Positions 16,158 to 26,960 of a DNA stretch of 64,000 bases are shown in pieces (the stretch's first letter is position 1; every line of letters begins with the position of its first letter). The stretch spans positions 50,354 through 114,353 of the forward strand of contig QVIN01000017.1 in the NCBI GenBank assembly GCA_003416985.1, in the 5' to 3' direction. The notes beneath the pieces are model-generated. The model made no database searches, was not told where the DNA came from, and saw only the letters and a list, made by a program, of their open reading frames with translations. The translations under genes were made by a program, and so were the position numbers. Source of the DNA: Duganella sp. BJB480 (GTDB lineage: Bacteria; Pseudomonadota; Gammaproteobacteria; Burkholderiales; Burkholderiaceae_D).

Positions 16158-16604
16158 ATGTCTGTTGAATCCAATCCTGTGATAGATCGCTGTGCCAGTC
16201 TCGCTTTGACGTTTAGCCGTGCGCGGCAATTGGCAATGGAACATGACCCAGACGACCCCAACTCATTGGCGCGAGTGCTTGGTCTGGACATCAATACACA
16301 TCAGCCAATTAGATCTCGTCGTTGGGTTTGGATGGCTGCCCAGGGAGCCAGTGTCAGTTATCGAGATGCGATGGATGAGCGCGACTTGATCGACGCGTTA
16401 TCGAGTGGTCACATCGAACGCCGGTACTTTGCACACATTTGCGCCTTCCTTGATGAGGTCCCGCTTCCTATTACGATCATGGCATGCGGCCAGGTCGCAC
16501 AACTCAGCCAAACCGCAATGACTATGATTTGGAAAAATGTCGCGGTACTGGCGCACCTAGTTGGGAGTCGTCGAGCGACATTCTGGGACTTGGACAACTA
16601 CTAA
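16158..16604 (+). CDS. Hypothetical protein, 148 residues
   Basis: This soluble, mostly helical protein contains RARQLAMEHDPDDPNSLARVLGLD and a C-terminal helix MTMIWKNVAVLAHLVG. No family is recognised. The stop codon is only 5 bases before a palindromic repeat that is also present downstream of gyrB, which may serve as its terminator. Confidence 0.5.
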   Translation: MSVESNPVIDRCASLALTFSRARQLAMEHDPDDPNSLARVLGLDINTHQPIRSRRWVWMAAQGASVSYRDAMDERDLIDALSSGHIERRYFAHICAFLDEVPLPITIMACGQVAQLSQTAMTMIWKNVAVLAHLVGSRRATFWDLDNY

Positions 16605-16609
16605 CCGGT

Positions 16610-16680
16610 GCTATCGAAACGCATCCCTAGATAAATTTCTCAGGGATGCGTCTCAAAATCTCAGGTTGGGTTCTGCTACA
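16610..16680. repeat. Palindromic repeat, copy A
   Basis: It begins GCTATCGAAACGCATCCCT, contains a perfect 10-bp stem ACGCATCCCT / AGGGATGCGT, and ends AAAATCTCAGGTTGGG then TTCTGCTACA. It aligns over its whole length with the sequence at 20443-20516, with a one-base gap and scattered substitutions. It may work as a terminator for the gene ending at 16604. Confidence 0.7.
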
Positions 16681-16960
16681 GCCATGCGCGATTGTAAAGT
16701 CCCCGGCGTCCGGCGGTTGGGTTCACACAGAACTGGGATTTCCACAGTGCGGCATTACCGCATCCGCCGTATAGCGTTATCAAATTTCTCAAAATTCTCT
16801 ATTCATACGCAATTATCGGCCCATAGTTGACAAAATTACTCCGGTAATCACCAATGGCTATTGAAAATTCGATACCACATCGCCACTTCAAATTTGTAAC
16901 AGGCAGTAACCAGCCAAAAGGAAATTGGGCCGTCGAGATTATCACATAACAAGGATAAAA
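16681..16960. other. Intergenic region upstream of the TIGR04141-like gene
   Basis: No gene is supported here. A consensus -35 hexamer TTGACA lies at 16827-16832 but no convincing -10 follows at normal spacing. The sequence is AT-rich near its right end, as expected for a promoter region. Confidence 0.4.
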
Positions 16961-18640
16961 ATGACCACACTGGGGAATTCAGCCATACCGGCAGCACCGC
17001 CATCCAGCGCCTTGTTGGTGTCGACCGTCGATTTATCGGTGCGTCTGCTGCATCCTGGTGTTTTGATCACGGACGTACTCAAGACTGGCCACGGCCTGCA
17101 AGTCCATCCCTGCCCAGCTGGTACGCTCTACTATCACACAACGCAACAGGAGCCGCCTGACTGGGCGAATTTCCTTGAACGCGGTGCACCAGGCATCAAG
17201 GCACAGCTGAATAGCCAACACTCGTCCGCGGTGCTGCTGCTCGAAGCCGGCCCGGCGAATGCCAAGCGTTTGTTTGCCTTCTGCTTTGGCCAAGGCCACC
17301 ATGCTGTGGAACAGGACTTCATCGAACGTCAGTTTGGCATGCGAGTCGTGCTCAACAGTGTCTCGCGTAAGGACCTGCGAGTGCTAGACAGTGCCAGCCT
17401 CGACTCGACCGTGATGCAGCGTCGCACCCAGGCTAGCCGTGAAAGCGATCTCAAGGATTTTGGCCTCGACACCCACCGTGAACTACTGCGGCTGGCATCG
17501 GGCACGCCCTCGGATACCAGTATCGCAAAGGCTGTTTCCGGCAAGGACGCGCTGCAAATCCGCAAGAAGCTTGCCTTCAACGATCTGCCCGTGTTGTGCG
17601 ATATGTTGTTAGACCTGTATAACGCGACTGACTATCTAAACGATTTCAAATTTATCGACCAGATCACCCCGGTCTACCGTGGGCAACTGACCGACGCACT
17701 CGATGATCTCGTGTTTGCCGAGCTGGAGCGCATGGTTGCTGGCGATGAATCTGAGCTGCACCTCGCTGTTCCCGACATTCTTCCTGCCGGCCCCGGCTCG
17801 GTGTTATCGTATTTTGGCGCCAATCTGCCGAGGAAGAAACAGCAATTCGAGGGTTTGTCGATCGCCGACTATGTCACCGAGCTGCAGGCTGGTGACTTTG
17901 AGTCAATTCTCAGCTTCGACGATATCCGGAATTCTCACCAGGTTAAGAGCAATAACGATGATGCTGATGCACCGTTCGGGCAATTGAAGGTGTACGACTG
18001 CATGGTGTATGAGACCAGCTACCAAAACCAGCAGTATGTCCTGTTTGACGGGCAGTGGTATAAGGTCAGTGACGATTATCACCGGGAGATCGAGCAGTAC
18101 TATCAAGAGCTTCTTAAGCCGGCATTTCTGGTCGCGTCGAGCGCAGCAAATGAGCAGGAACTGATTGCCGAATTAAGCCAGCCGTCCCATGCCGACCTGC
18201 TGTGTATCGACAAGACCAAGGTCAATCCCAGTGGTGTCACGGGGGCCAACCTAGAAGTCTGCGATTTCCTCTCACGTACTAGGCAGTTAATCCATCTGAA
18301 GGACTCCGAAACGTCTTCGCCGTTGAGCCACTTATGGAACCAGGGTTTGATTTCGGCAGAAACGCTGAAGCGCGACAGCGTTTTTCGCGCCGGTTTTCGG
18401 AGGGTTGCTGGCCGGCGCGAACGCGAGTTCGGTGTCACTGGATTTGTCGAATTGCTGCCGACGATGGGCCGCATCGTTCCTTCGGACTACACCGTGGTGT
18501 ATGGCGTACTGAAGAAAAAAGGCACCCGCTCCGGTGCGCTCGACATCCCTTTTTTCAGCAAAGTGGCACTGCGAGCGGCGGCAGACCGCATCAGCCTGAT
18601 GGGTTATCAGGTCGAACTGCATCTGATCGAAAAGCTGTGA
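16961..18640 (+). CDS. TIGR04141 / DUF6119 family sporadically distributed protein
   Basis: ATG at 16961 (AAGGA upstream) gives 559 residues. The arrangement, with an N-terminal segment HPCPAGTLYYHTTQQEPPDWANFL, then FCFGQGHH...IERQFGMRVVLN, and later QQYVLFDGQWYKVSDDYHREI, is that of the TIGR04141 / DUF6119 family. The family name reflects patchy occurrence, and members often sit in defence or mobile regions. The C-terminal VVYGVLKK...IPFFSKVALRAAADRI is also typical. Biochemical activity is not known. A membrane protein gene follows. Confidence 0.75.
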   Translation: MTTLGNSAIPAAPPSSALLVSTVDLSVRLLHPGVLITDVLKTGHGLQVHPCPAGTLYYHTTQQEPPDWANFLERGAPGIKAQLNSQHSSAVLLLEAGPANAKRLFAFCFGQGHHAVEQDFIERQFGMRVVLNSVSRKDLRVLDSASLDSTVMQRRTQASRESDLKDFGLDTHRELLRLASGTPSDTSIAKAVSGKDALQIRKKLAFNDLPVLCDMLLDLYNATDYLNDFKFIDQITPVYRGQLTDALDDLVFAELERMVAGDESELHLAVPDILPAGPGSVLSYFGANLPRKKQQFEGLSIADYVTELQAGDFESILSFDDIRNSHQVKSNNDDADAPFGQLKVYDCMVYETSYQNQQYVLFDGQWYKVSDDYHREIEQYYQELLKPAFLVASSAANEQELIAELSQPSHADLLCIDKTKVNPSGVTGANLEVCDFLSRTRQLIHLKDSETSSPLSHLWNQGLISAETLKRDSVFRAGFRRVAGRREREFGVTGFVELLPTMGRIVPSDYTVVYGVLKKKGTRSGALDIPFFSKVALRAAADRISLMGYQVELHLIEKL

Positions 18641-18751
18641 CGTCGCGTACCCTGACTTCGGCATTTACTGAATGACGAGCACGCCATCACCGCTGTGGTG
18701 GCCGCAAGCGTCGGTACAAATTTGTGTTCTCAATCAAAGAAAATCCTAATC

Positions 18752-19321
18752 ATGAACACTACATTACATATTGCAGCAGCCACCTTCGTGGTCTGCATTT
18801 TTATGAGTTACTGCGCTTACCAACTTGCTGGGGGATTGATGTATCGTAATCCAGGCTGGCTATTCGGTACCGGATGCGTGGTCGCAGCGCTAGGGGTTGT
18901 CACAAAAGCCCTTCCCCTCTTAGCGCAGGAAGGCTGGGTTGGTCCCGGTGCCAAAGGGCTCGATATTGCGGCTGCGGCTGTTGACCCTACCCTCATGGCA
19001 TTGGCAAGTGGTCTGATCGGCGCTGCATTCGTGCTCAACGTTCAATGGCAGTACGAACACGAACGTGAGAACTTGCTGGAGACGCTGAAAATGGTGGAGG
19101 ACAATTTGCAGGAAGAATTGCGGCGTGGTTCCATGGGTGAGGAATATCGCGACTCGTGGCACGAGTCAATCGCACTGCGTACTAAACATTTGCGTCAACT
19201 CCGTAAGCGTCTCAAGCGGCTGAACGGCGGGCAAAAAGTGAATACTGATTCGTCTCAGAACGTATCCGTGAACATTCCTGCTTGCCGTTGCAATCATGAT
19301 CGTTCGCAGTGGTCGGATTGA
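18752..19321 (+). CDS. Membrane protein with coiled-coil C-terminus
   Basis: ATG at 18752 gives 189 residues. Two hydrophobic stretches near the N-terminus (LHIAAATFVVCIFMSYCAY and FGTGCVVAALGVVTKALPLL) and a third at VDPTLMALASGLIGAAFVLNV precede a charged coiled-coil region (ENLLETLKMVEDNLQEELRR ... LRKRLKRLNGG). It lies 111 bases after the TIGR04141-like gene and inside the same repeat-bounded interval, so the two may form a module. No family is recognised. Confidence 0.6.
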   Translation: MNTTLHIAAATFVVCIFMSYCAYQLAGGLMYRNPGWLFGTGCVVAALGVVTKALPLLAQEGWVGPGAKGLDIAAAAVDPTLMALASGLIGAAFVLNVQWQYEHERENLLETLKMVEDNLQEELRRGSMGEEYRDSWHESIALRTKHLRQLRKRLKRLNGGQKVNTDSSQNVSVNIPACRCNHDRSQWSD

Positions 19322-19575
19322 TCCGGCATCTGTTCTTACGTTAAGCCCATAATGACCAACCACGTACAGTTCTCGGTTCGTAGCAAAAGCAAGCCCCCTT
19401 TCTAGGCAGTTCGATCATTGTTCGAAGATTGCTGCATGCCGTTATGTCTAGGCCAGCCGCCGGATCGACAAAGAGGACTGCACCAAGACCAGGCAGGTCT
19501 GGACCGAAATTATCCAGGTTGTCCTCGATTACTATCCAGTGCTCGTTGGTTCTTCAGTGACATTGCTTTGGGAAG

Positions 19576-20151
19576 TTATATCAAGCCATGCCTTGTACAC
19601 GTGCACACTGCAATGATCGCAAGTTCCAAGTTGCCTGAGGCAACGAATTCGCGAATACGATCCGCAACCTGTTTCTGTAAATCCTTACTCAGCCGTGATT
19701 CAAGGTAGCCGTGGCATTCGCTCATGATGTACTGCACTTGTACCAAGTGCGCCTCCAGCTCCACTCGCTGAGTGAGGTACGCCAAGTAATTGTTGCCATC
19801 GAATTGTACGTATTTTGACTCCTCTTCGGCCGTTGTGTGCTGCAAAAAATGCACGCATTCGTGGATGATCGGATCATCGCGCCCCTGTGCTCTGAAACGC
19901 TCAGGAATCGTAATCCGATATGCGTCCCAGGCGACTGACTGTCTCCCTGGTATGGAGTAGTTTTTTTTCGCGCCAACGTTGGCATAGCCTGAGGTATCCT
20001 CCCAGCCTATAGTGAAAAGCCGTCTTCCGCCGTAAGTGTTCCCATTGCTGTAGTAGTCGTCGAAATTATCTGTCTCCGAGTATGTGTCGCGAACGCGAAT
20101 TCCCAGTTCGGACATCAGAGCGAGCGTTTTCTTCAGGTAGTGGTCTTCCAT
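19576..20151 (-). CDS. Putative zinc metallopeptidase-like protein (HExxH)
   Basis: This 191-residue protein contains IIHECVHFLQH (about residues 94-104), an H-E-x-x-H zinc site, with a downstream candidate ligand in RVELEAHLVQVQY (about 131-143). This looks like a small zincin. The N-terminus (KKTLALMSELGIRVRDTYS) lacks a signal peptide, so it should be cytoplasmic. It opposes the two upstream genes and ends 254 bases from them. Family membership and substrate are unknown; relatives of this shape include IrrE-like and toxin-like peptidases. Confidence 0.6.
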   Translation of the reverse strand: MEDHYLKKTLALMSELGIRVRDTYSETDNFDDYYSNGNTYGGRRLFTIGWEDTSGYANVGAKKNYSIPGRQSVAWDAYRITIPERFRAQGRDDPIIHECVHFLQHTTAEEESKYVQFDGNNYLAYLTQRVELEAHLVQVQYIMSECHGYLESRLSKDLQKQVADRIREFVASGNLELAIIAVCTCTRHGLI

Positions 20152-20422
20152 TTAGGTCTTGTGAGTTGAGTATTCCCGTGCGGCTAAGTGATCTGACATG
20201 GCCCGTCTGCTCTCATGCAAAAGCTCCAACGCGGTCGCGGCAAGGTGACACTCGAATTCCTCACCACGAAGCTCGAAGTGAACAGTAGGACTGCATGAAA
20301 GTCAAAAGCCACCCGATGGTGGCTTTTGACTCTATACCAAAGTGGCATCACCGACTTTAGGTCCCTGCAATAAGTAGGGGCGGGAGAGGGATCACGATGG
20401 GCTACAGTTTCATTATACAGGT
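20152..20422. other. Intergenic stretch between the accessory region and gyrB
   Basis: No gene is supported. It contains a strong hairpin (20301-20330) and then runs into the second copy of a palindromic repeat at 20421. Confidence 0.4.
20301..20330. terminator. Strong hairpin, probable bidirectional terminator
   Basis: GTCAAAAGCCACC and its exact reverse complement are separated by CGAT, a 13-bp perfect stem with a four-base loop. The A-tract and T-tract inside the stem make it work in either direction. Confidence 0.7.
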
Positions 20423-20516
20423 AGCAGGCTGTCCCACTCAGAGCTATCGAGACGCATCTTTGGATGAAAATCTCAACGGATGCGTCCCAAAATCTCAGGT
20501 TATGGCTCCTGCTACA
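20421..20516. repeat. Palindromic repeat, copy B, abutting gyrB
   Basis: The unit is bounded by GTAGCAGG (20421-20428) and its inverse CCTGCTAC (20508-20515). An inner stem GACGCATC / GGATGCGTC sits within. Positions 20443-20516 align with copy A at 16610-16680. It ends 6 bases past the gyrB stop, so it may act as the gyrB terminator. Its small size and inverted ends suggest a MITE- or REP-like element. Confidence 0.65.
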
Positions 20517-20522
20517 CTATTA

Positions 20523-23042
<2,520 letters not shown>

Positions 23043-23081
23043 TTATCGATTACTGGTGTTCTGACGGCGGCTGCAAAAAAC

Positions 23082-24188
23082 TTAGATACGCATCGGCATG
23101 ACGACGTACTTGAAGTCGGCATTGTCCGGGATCGAGATCAGCGCGGACGAGTTCGAATCGCCCAGCGCGACGTTGACCTGGTCGCACTTCAGGTTGTTCA
23201 ACACGTCCAGCAGATAGGTCACGTTGAAGCCGATGTCGACGCTGTCGCCGCCGTAGTCGATTTCCAGTTCTTCCACGGCCTCTTCCTGGTCCGCGTTGGT
23301 CGAGCTGATCTTCATGCTGCCCGGCGTGATGATGCAGCGCACGCCCTTGAACTTATCGCTGGTCATGATGGCGGCGCGTTGCAGCGAACGCAGCAGCTCA
23401 TCGCGGCCGATCGTGAATTCGTTCTTGTAGCCTTTCGGGATCACGCGCGTGTAGTCGGGGAACTTGCCCTCGACCAGCTTGGAGATCAGCTCGATGTCGG
23501 CGAAGGTCAGCTTGACCTGGTTGGCGGCGATGTCCAGCTGCACGGTCTCGTCGTTCTCTTCCAGCAGGCGCTGCAGTTCGATGATGGTCTTGCGCGGGAT
23601 GATCACTTCCTGGCGCTCGAACGATTGCTCGGTCTCGACCTGGCAGAACGCCAGGCGGTGGCCGTCGGTGGCCACGGCGATCACGTTCTTGCCGTCCAGG
23701 ACCAGCAGCAGGCCGTTCAGGTAGTAGCGGATGTCCTGCTGCGCCATCGAGAAGTGCACCATGTTGAACAGGTGCTTCAGCGTCTTCTGCGGCAAGGTGA
23801 CGGAGGCGCTGTAGCTCTCGGCCTGCTGCACGGTCGGGAACTCCTCGGCGGCCAGGGTCTGCAGCGCGAAGCGCGACTTGCCGGTCTGGACCGTCAGGCG
23901 CTTGTTCAGCAGCGTCATCGTCACGTCGCCCGATTCAGGCAGCGCGCGCAGGATGTCGAGCAGCTTGCGCGCGGCCACGGTGGTGCCGGTCACTTCGCTG
24001 CCGGAGCCGATCTCGGCGTTGGTGGTGATCTGGACTTCCGTGTCGGTCGACAGGAAGGATACGCTCTCGCCCTCTTTGCGGATGAGGATATTGGCCAGAA
24101 TCGGCATAGTGTGCCGACGCTCGACAATACCGCTCACGATCTGCAGTGGCCGGAGAAGGGTATCTCGGGTGGTTTTGACCAATTGCAT
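23082..24188 (-). CDS. dnaN: DNA polymerase III beta sliding clamp
   Basis: This 368-residue protein is the usual length for the three-domain clamp that holds polymerase III on DNA. It starts MQLVKTTRDTLLRPLQIVSG and ends with the typical YVVMPMRI, both characteristic of beta clamps. GAGGA lies 6 bases before the ATG. It sits 105 bases downstream of dnaA and is transcribed with it. Confidence 0.98.
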   Translation of the reverse strand: MQLVKTTRDTLLRPLQIVSGIVERRHTMPILANILIRKEGESVSFLSTDTEVQITTNAEIGSGSEVTGTTVAARKLLDILRALPESGDVTMTLLNKRLTVQTGKSRFALQTLAAEEFPTVQQAESYSASVTLPQKTLKHLFNMVHFSMAQQDIRYYLNGLLLVLDGKNVIAVATDGHRLAFCQVETEQSFERQEVIIPRKTIIELQRLLEENDETVQLDIAANQVKLTFADIELISKLVEGKFPDYTRVIPKGYKNEFTIGRDELLRSLQRAAIMTSDKFKGVRCIITPGSMKISSTNADQEEAVEELEIDYGGDSVDIGFNVTYLLDVLNNLKCDQVNVALGDSNSSALISIPDNADFKYVVMPMRI

Positions 24189-24293
24189 AGATTATCCTCA
24201 ATAGTAAAGATTAAACGATATTTTTATAACTATATTGCCTTGTGAGCAGCCGTGCTTTTTTGCCTAGATCATAAAGGCATTCCTATCGTCCGG

Positions 24294-25691
24294 CTAGCCT
24301 TTCAGCGTTTGCTCCAGCACGTGCAGCTCGTGGTTGCATTCCGGGTTCTTGGTGCGGTCCAGCGCGATCTTGCGTACGGCGTGCAGCACGGTCGTGTGGT
24401 CGCGGCCGCCGAACAGTTCGCCGATCTCCGGCAGGCTCTTCTGCGTCAGCTCCTTGGCCAGGTACATCGCGATTTGGCGCGGCCGCGCGATGTTGGCCGG
24501 GCGACGCTTGGAGTACATGTCGGCCACCTTGATGTTGAAGAAGTCCGCCACCGTCTTCTGGATGTTCTCCACCGAGATCTGGCGGTTCTGCACCGACAGC
24601 AGGTCCTTCAGTGCTTCCTTGACGATGTCGATCGTGATGTCCTTGCCGTGAAAGCGCGAGTACGCCAGGATCTTGCGCAGCGCGCCTTCCAGCTCGCGCA
24701 CGTTCGAGCGCAGGTGCTTGGCCACGAAGAAGGCGACGTCGTCCGAGAACGTGACCCCTTCCTGCTTGGCTTTCTTGAGCAGAATCGCCACGCGCATTTC
24801 CAGCTCGGGCGGCTCGATCGCCACCGTCAGGCCGGAATCGAAGCGCGAGATCAGGCGGTCGTCCATGCCGGTGATTTCCTTCGGATAGGTATCCGAGGTG
24901 ATGATGATCTGCTTCTTGGCCGCGATCAGCGCTTCGAACGCATAGAAGAACTCTTCCTGCGTGCGGCTCTTCCCGCCGAAGAACTGGATATCATCGATCA
25001 GCAGCATGTCGAGCGAGTGATAGTAGTGCTTGAAGTCGTCGAAGCCCTTGCGCTGGTAGGCCGTCACCACGTCGCGCACGTACTGCTCGGCGTGGATGTA
25101 GCGGATCTTGGCGCCCGGCTGGTCGGCCATCACCTGGTTGCCGATCGCGTGGATCAAGTGGGTCTTACCCAGGCCCACGCCGCCGTAGAAGAACAGCGGG
25201 TTGTACGACACGCCCGGGTTGTTGGCCACTTGAATAGCGGCGGCGCGCGCCAGCTGGTTGGCCTTACCGGTGACGAAGCTGTCGAAGGTGAGGTCGGTGT
25301 TGATGCGGCTCTGCTCGCGGCGCGGCGCGGCCGAGGCCGGCAGCTCGGGCACCGACGGCACCGGGTCGTTCGCGCGGGCGTTGCCGTTCGGCGCGCCGTC
25401 GTTGTAGTCGGGGGCGGGCACCACGGTGGCCGGCTTTTTCGGCAGCGCCAGGCGCGGGTCGAGCACGAACTGCACCTCGGTCGGCGCTTCCCAGTACTGG
25501 CACGCCAGCGCGGTGATGCGGCTGGCGAACTGGGTCTTCACCCAGTCCAGCTTGAACCGGTTGGGCGCGGCCACACGCAACTTGCCCGCCTCGTAGTCGA
25601 GGGGGATGAGCGGTTTTATCCACGCGCTGAACTGTTGCGGCGTCAGCTCCAGCTCCAGCTGGGCGGAGCAGGTCTGCCAAAAATTTTCCAT
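24294..25691 (-). CDS. dnaA: Chromosomal replication initiator DnaA
   Basis: This 465-residue protein has all four DnaA domains. The helicase-loading domain I is at the N-terminus ([20 protein letters not shown]), followed by a proline- and alanine-rich linker at about 85-130. The AAA+ domain has Walker [10 protein letters not shown] (170-178) and Walker [10 protein letters not shown]. The C-terminal DNA-binding helix region contains [20 protein letters not shown] and [11 protein letters not shown], the DnaA signature. It binds DnaA boxes in the adjacent origin to open DNA. A DnaA box upstream of the gene suggests autoregulation. Confidence 0.98.
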   Translation of the reverse strand: MENFWQTCSAQLELELTPQQFSAWIKPLIPLDYEAGKLRVAAPNRFKLDWVKTQFASRITALACQYWEAPTEVQFVLDPRLALPKKPATVVPAPDYNDGAPNGNARANDPVPSVPELPASAAPRREQSRINTDLTFDSFVTGKANQLARAAAIQVANNPGVSYNPLFFYGGVGLGKTHLIHAIGNQVMADQPGAKIRYIHAEQYVRDVVTAYQRKGFDDFKHYYHSLDMLLIDDIQFFGGKSRTQEEFFYAFEALIAAKKQIIITSDTYPKEITGMDDRLISRFDSGLTVAIEPPELEMRVAILLKKAKQEGVTFSDDVAFFVAKHLRSNVRELEGALRKILAYSRFHGKDITIDIVKEALKDLLSVQNRQISVENIQKTVADFFNIKVADMYSKRRPANIARPRQIAMYLAKELTQKSLPEIGELFGGRDHTTVLHAVRKIALDRTKNPECNHELHVLEQTLKG

Positions 25692-25782
25692 GAATCTTTA
25701 TCTATTCTTTACTGCTGATCAGGGTGTCGGTGAACCTGGGTTCGCCACACGTAACGCGCTATTCTACTCTCGCCGGCGCAAG

Positions 25783-25791
25783 TTATCCACA
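25783..25791 (+). promoter_or_regulatory. DnaA box TTATCCACA
   Basis: Exact match to the consensus DnaA box, about 90 bases upstream of the dnaA start. A near-match TTATCCACG lies inside dnaA at 25616-25624. Confidence 0.8.
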
Positions 25792-25909
25792 GGCACGACG
25801 CTTATTTTCGCAGTCCCGGCGGCCGAACGGCGGCGGCCGGAGGCCATCAGTTGTTGACAAGCGGGAGCTAAATGTTGATAATTCAGGGTTCCCCGCCCGT
25901 ATTCCTAGT

Positions 25910-25918
25910 TTATTCACA
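25910..25918 (+). promoter_or_regulatory. DnaA box TTATTCACA
   Basis: Matches TTATNCACA. A degenerate inverted copy TGTTGATAA lies at 25873-25881, giving a small cluster. Confidence 0.65.
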
Positions 25919-26077
25919 TGAACGTCAATATGGAGTAAGCGTGGATTTAGCGGGCGATGAGATGGACCCAGCTTGTGCCGGTAGCGTTGGCATGGGTGCG
26001 CGAAGTGTCATTGGCACCAAAAACTGACGGGGCCACAACCCGATTTTGCATTTTTTTCTGCTTTTAGCGAGACCAAC

Positions 26078-26212
26078 ATGAAACGTACTTACCAACCTTC
26101 CGTTGTACGCCGTAAGCGTACCCACGGCTTCCGCGCACGTATGGCTACCCGTGGTGGCCGTCAAGTGCTCAACGCACGTCGCGCCAAAGGCCGCAAGCGT
26201 CTGGCTGTATAA
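26078..26212 (+). CDS. rpmH: 50S ribosomal protein L34
   Basis: The 44-residue basic protein begins [18 protein letters not shown] and ends GRKRLAV, the complete L34 sequence. L34 is a small component of the large ribosomal subunit. The gene starts the rightward operon rpmH-rnpA-yidD-yidC beside the origin, the arrangement found across bacteria. The rnpA frame opens 9 bases after its stop. Confidence 0.98.
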   Translation: MKRTYQPSVVRRKRTHGFRARMATRGGRQVLNARRAKGRKRLAV

Positions 26213-26221
26213 GCCAACTGC

Positions 26222-26689
26222 TTGTTAGCTGATCGCGTGGAAAGCTGTATTTCAAGCGGCTCGACAGGCGAAGGTTCACACGACTTCGCGCGCGTTCGGC
26301 GTATCGTTAAAACGGATGAATTTTCATCCGTTTTTCGTTTGCGCCCTACCCAAAAAAGCGCGCACTTTGTGCTTTACACCCGTCTGAATGAATTGCCGCA
26401 TGCGCGGCTGGGCGTCGTTGTGGCCAAGCGGTTTGCGCCGCGCGCCGTCACGCGCAACACGATCAAGCGCGTCACCCGCGAACTGTTCCGCCAGACCAGC
26501 CTGCCGGCGATCGATTGCCTGATCCGCCTGGCCAAGCCGGTCAACAGCAAGGACGGGCCGGCCACCACCGCCAAGCTGAAAGCGGCTTTGCGGGTGGAGC
26601 TGGCACGCCTGTTCGCGCAGGCCAAGACGGCAAAGCCGCCCAAACCGGCCTTGCCTTCGGCGCCGCCGCCTCCATCTGAGGCCCCATGA
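26222..26689 (+). CDS. rnpA: Ribonuclease P protein component
   Basis: This is the protein subunit that assists the RNase P RNA in 5' tRNA maturation. The conserved features are [40 protein letters not shown] and a basic helix. The first in-frame start is TTG at 26222; GTG at 26237 is also possible, as neither has a clear ribosome site. A proline-rich C-terminal tail ([18 protein letters not shown]) extends past the usual end. Its stop overlaps the yidD start by four bases (ATGA). Confidence 0.93.
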   Translation: MLADRVESCISSGSTGEGSHDFARVRRIVKTDEFSSVFRLRPTQKSAHFVLYTRLNELPHARLGVVVAKRFAPRAVTRNTIKRVTRELFRQTSLPAIDCLIRLAKPVNSKDGPATTAKLKAALRVELARLFAQAKTAKPPKPALPSAPPPPSEAP

Positions 26690-26949
26690 AAACTCTGCTA
26701 CGCTTGCTGCTGCGCTTTTACCAGTTGGCCATCAGCCCGCTGATGGCGCCGAGTTGCCGCTTTCATCCAAGCTGCTCGAACTACGCGCTGGAAGCGTTGC
26801 AGGTGCATGGCGCCGCGAAGGGCAGCCTGCTGGCGGTCAAGCGCGTGTGCCGCTGCCATCCGTGGAATCCGGGCGGGCATGATCCCGTTCCTCCTGCGGA
26901 CGGCAAAACGAATTCCTCTACGACCGCTTGCGGTTGCAACCACTCCTGA
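26686..26949 (+). CDS. yidD: Membrane protein insertion efficiency factor YidD
   Basis: This 87-residue protein has the YidD signature: [29 protein letters not shown], then [19 protein letters not shown]. It is a small membrane-associated helper of the insertase encoded next. It overlaps rnpA by four bases and precedes yidC by 11 bases. Confidence 0.95.
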   Translation: MKTLLRLLLRFYQLAISPLMAPSCRFHPSCSNYALEALQVHGAAKGSLLAVKRVCRCHPWNPGGHDPVPPADGKTNSSTTACGCNHS

Positions 26950-26960
26950 CAAATAGCCTA

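Larger units (their letters stand above)
25692..26077. other. Probable chromosomal origin region (oriC) between dnaA and rpmH
   Basis: These 386 bases lie between the leftward dnaA and the rightward rpmH, the standard place for oriC in many bacteria. They hold at least two good DnaA boxes and further near-matches. The right end carries the rpmH leader. Confidence 0.75.
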
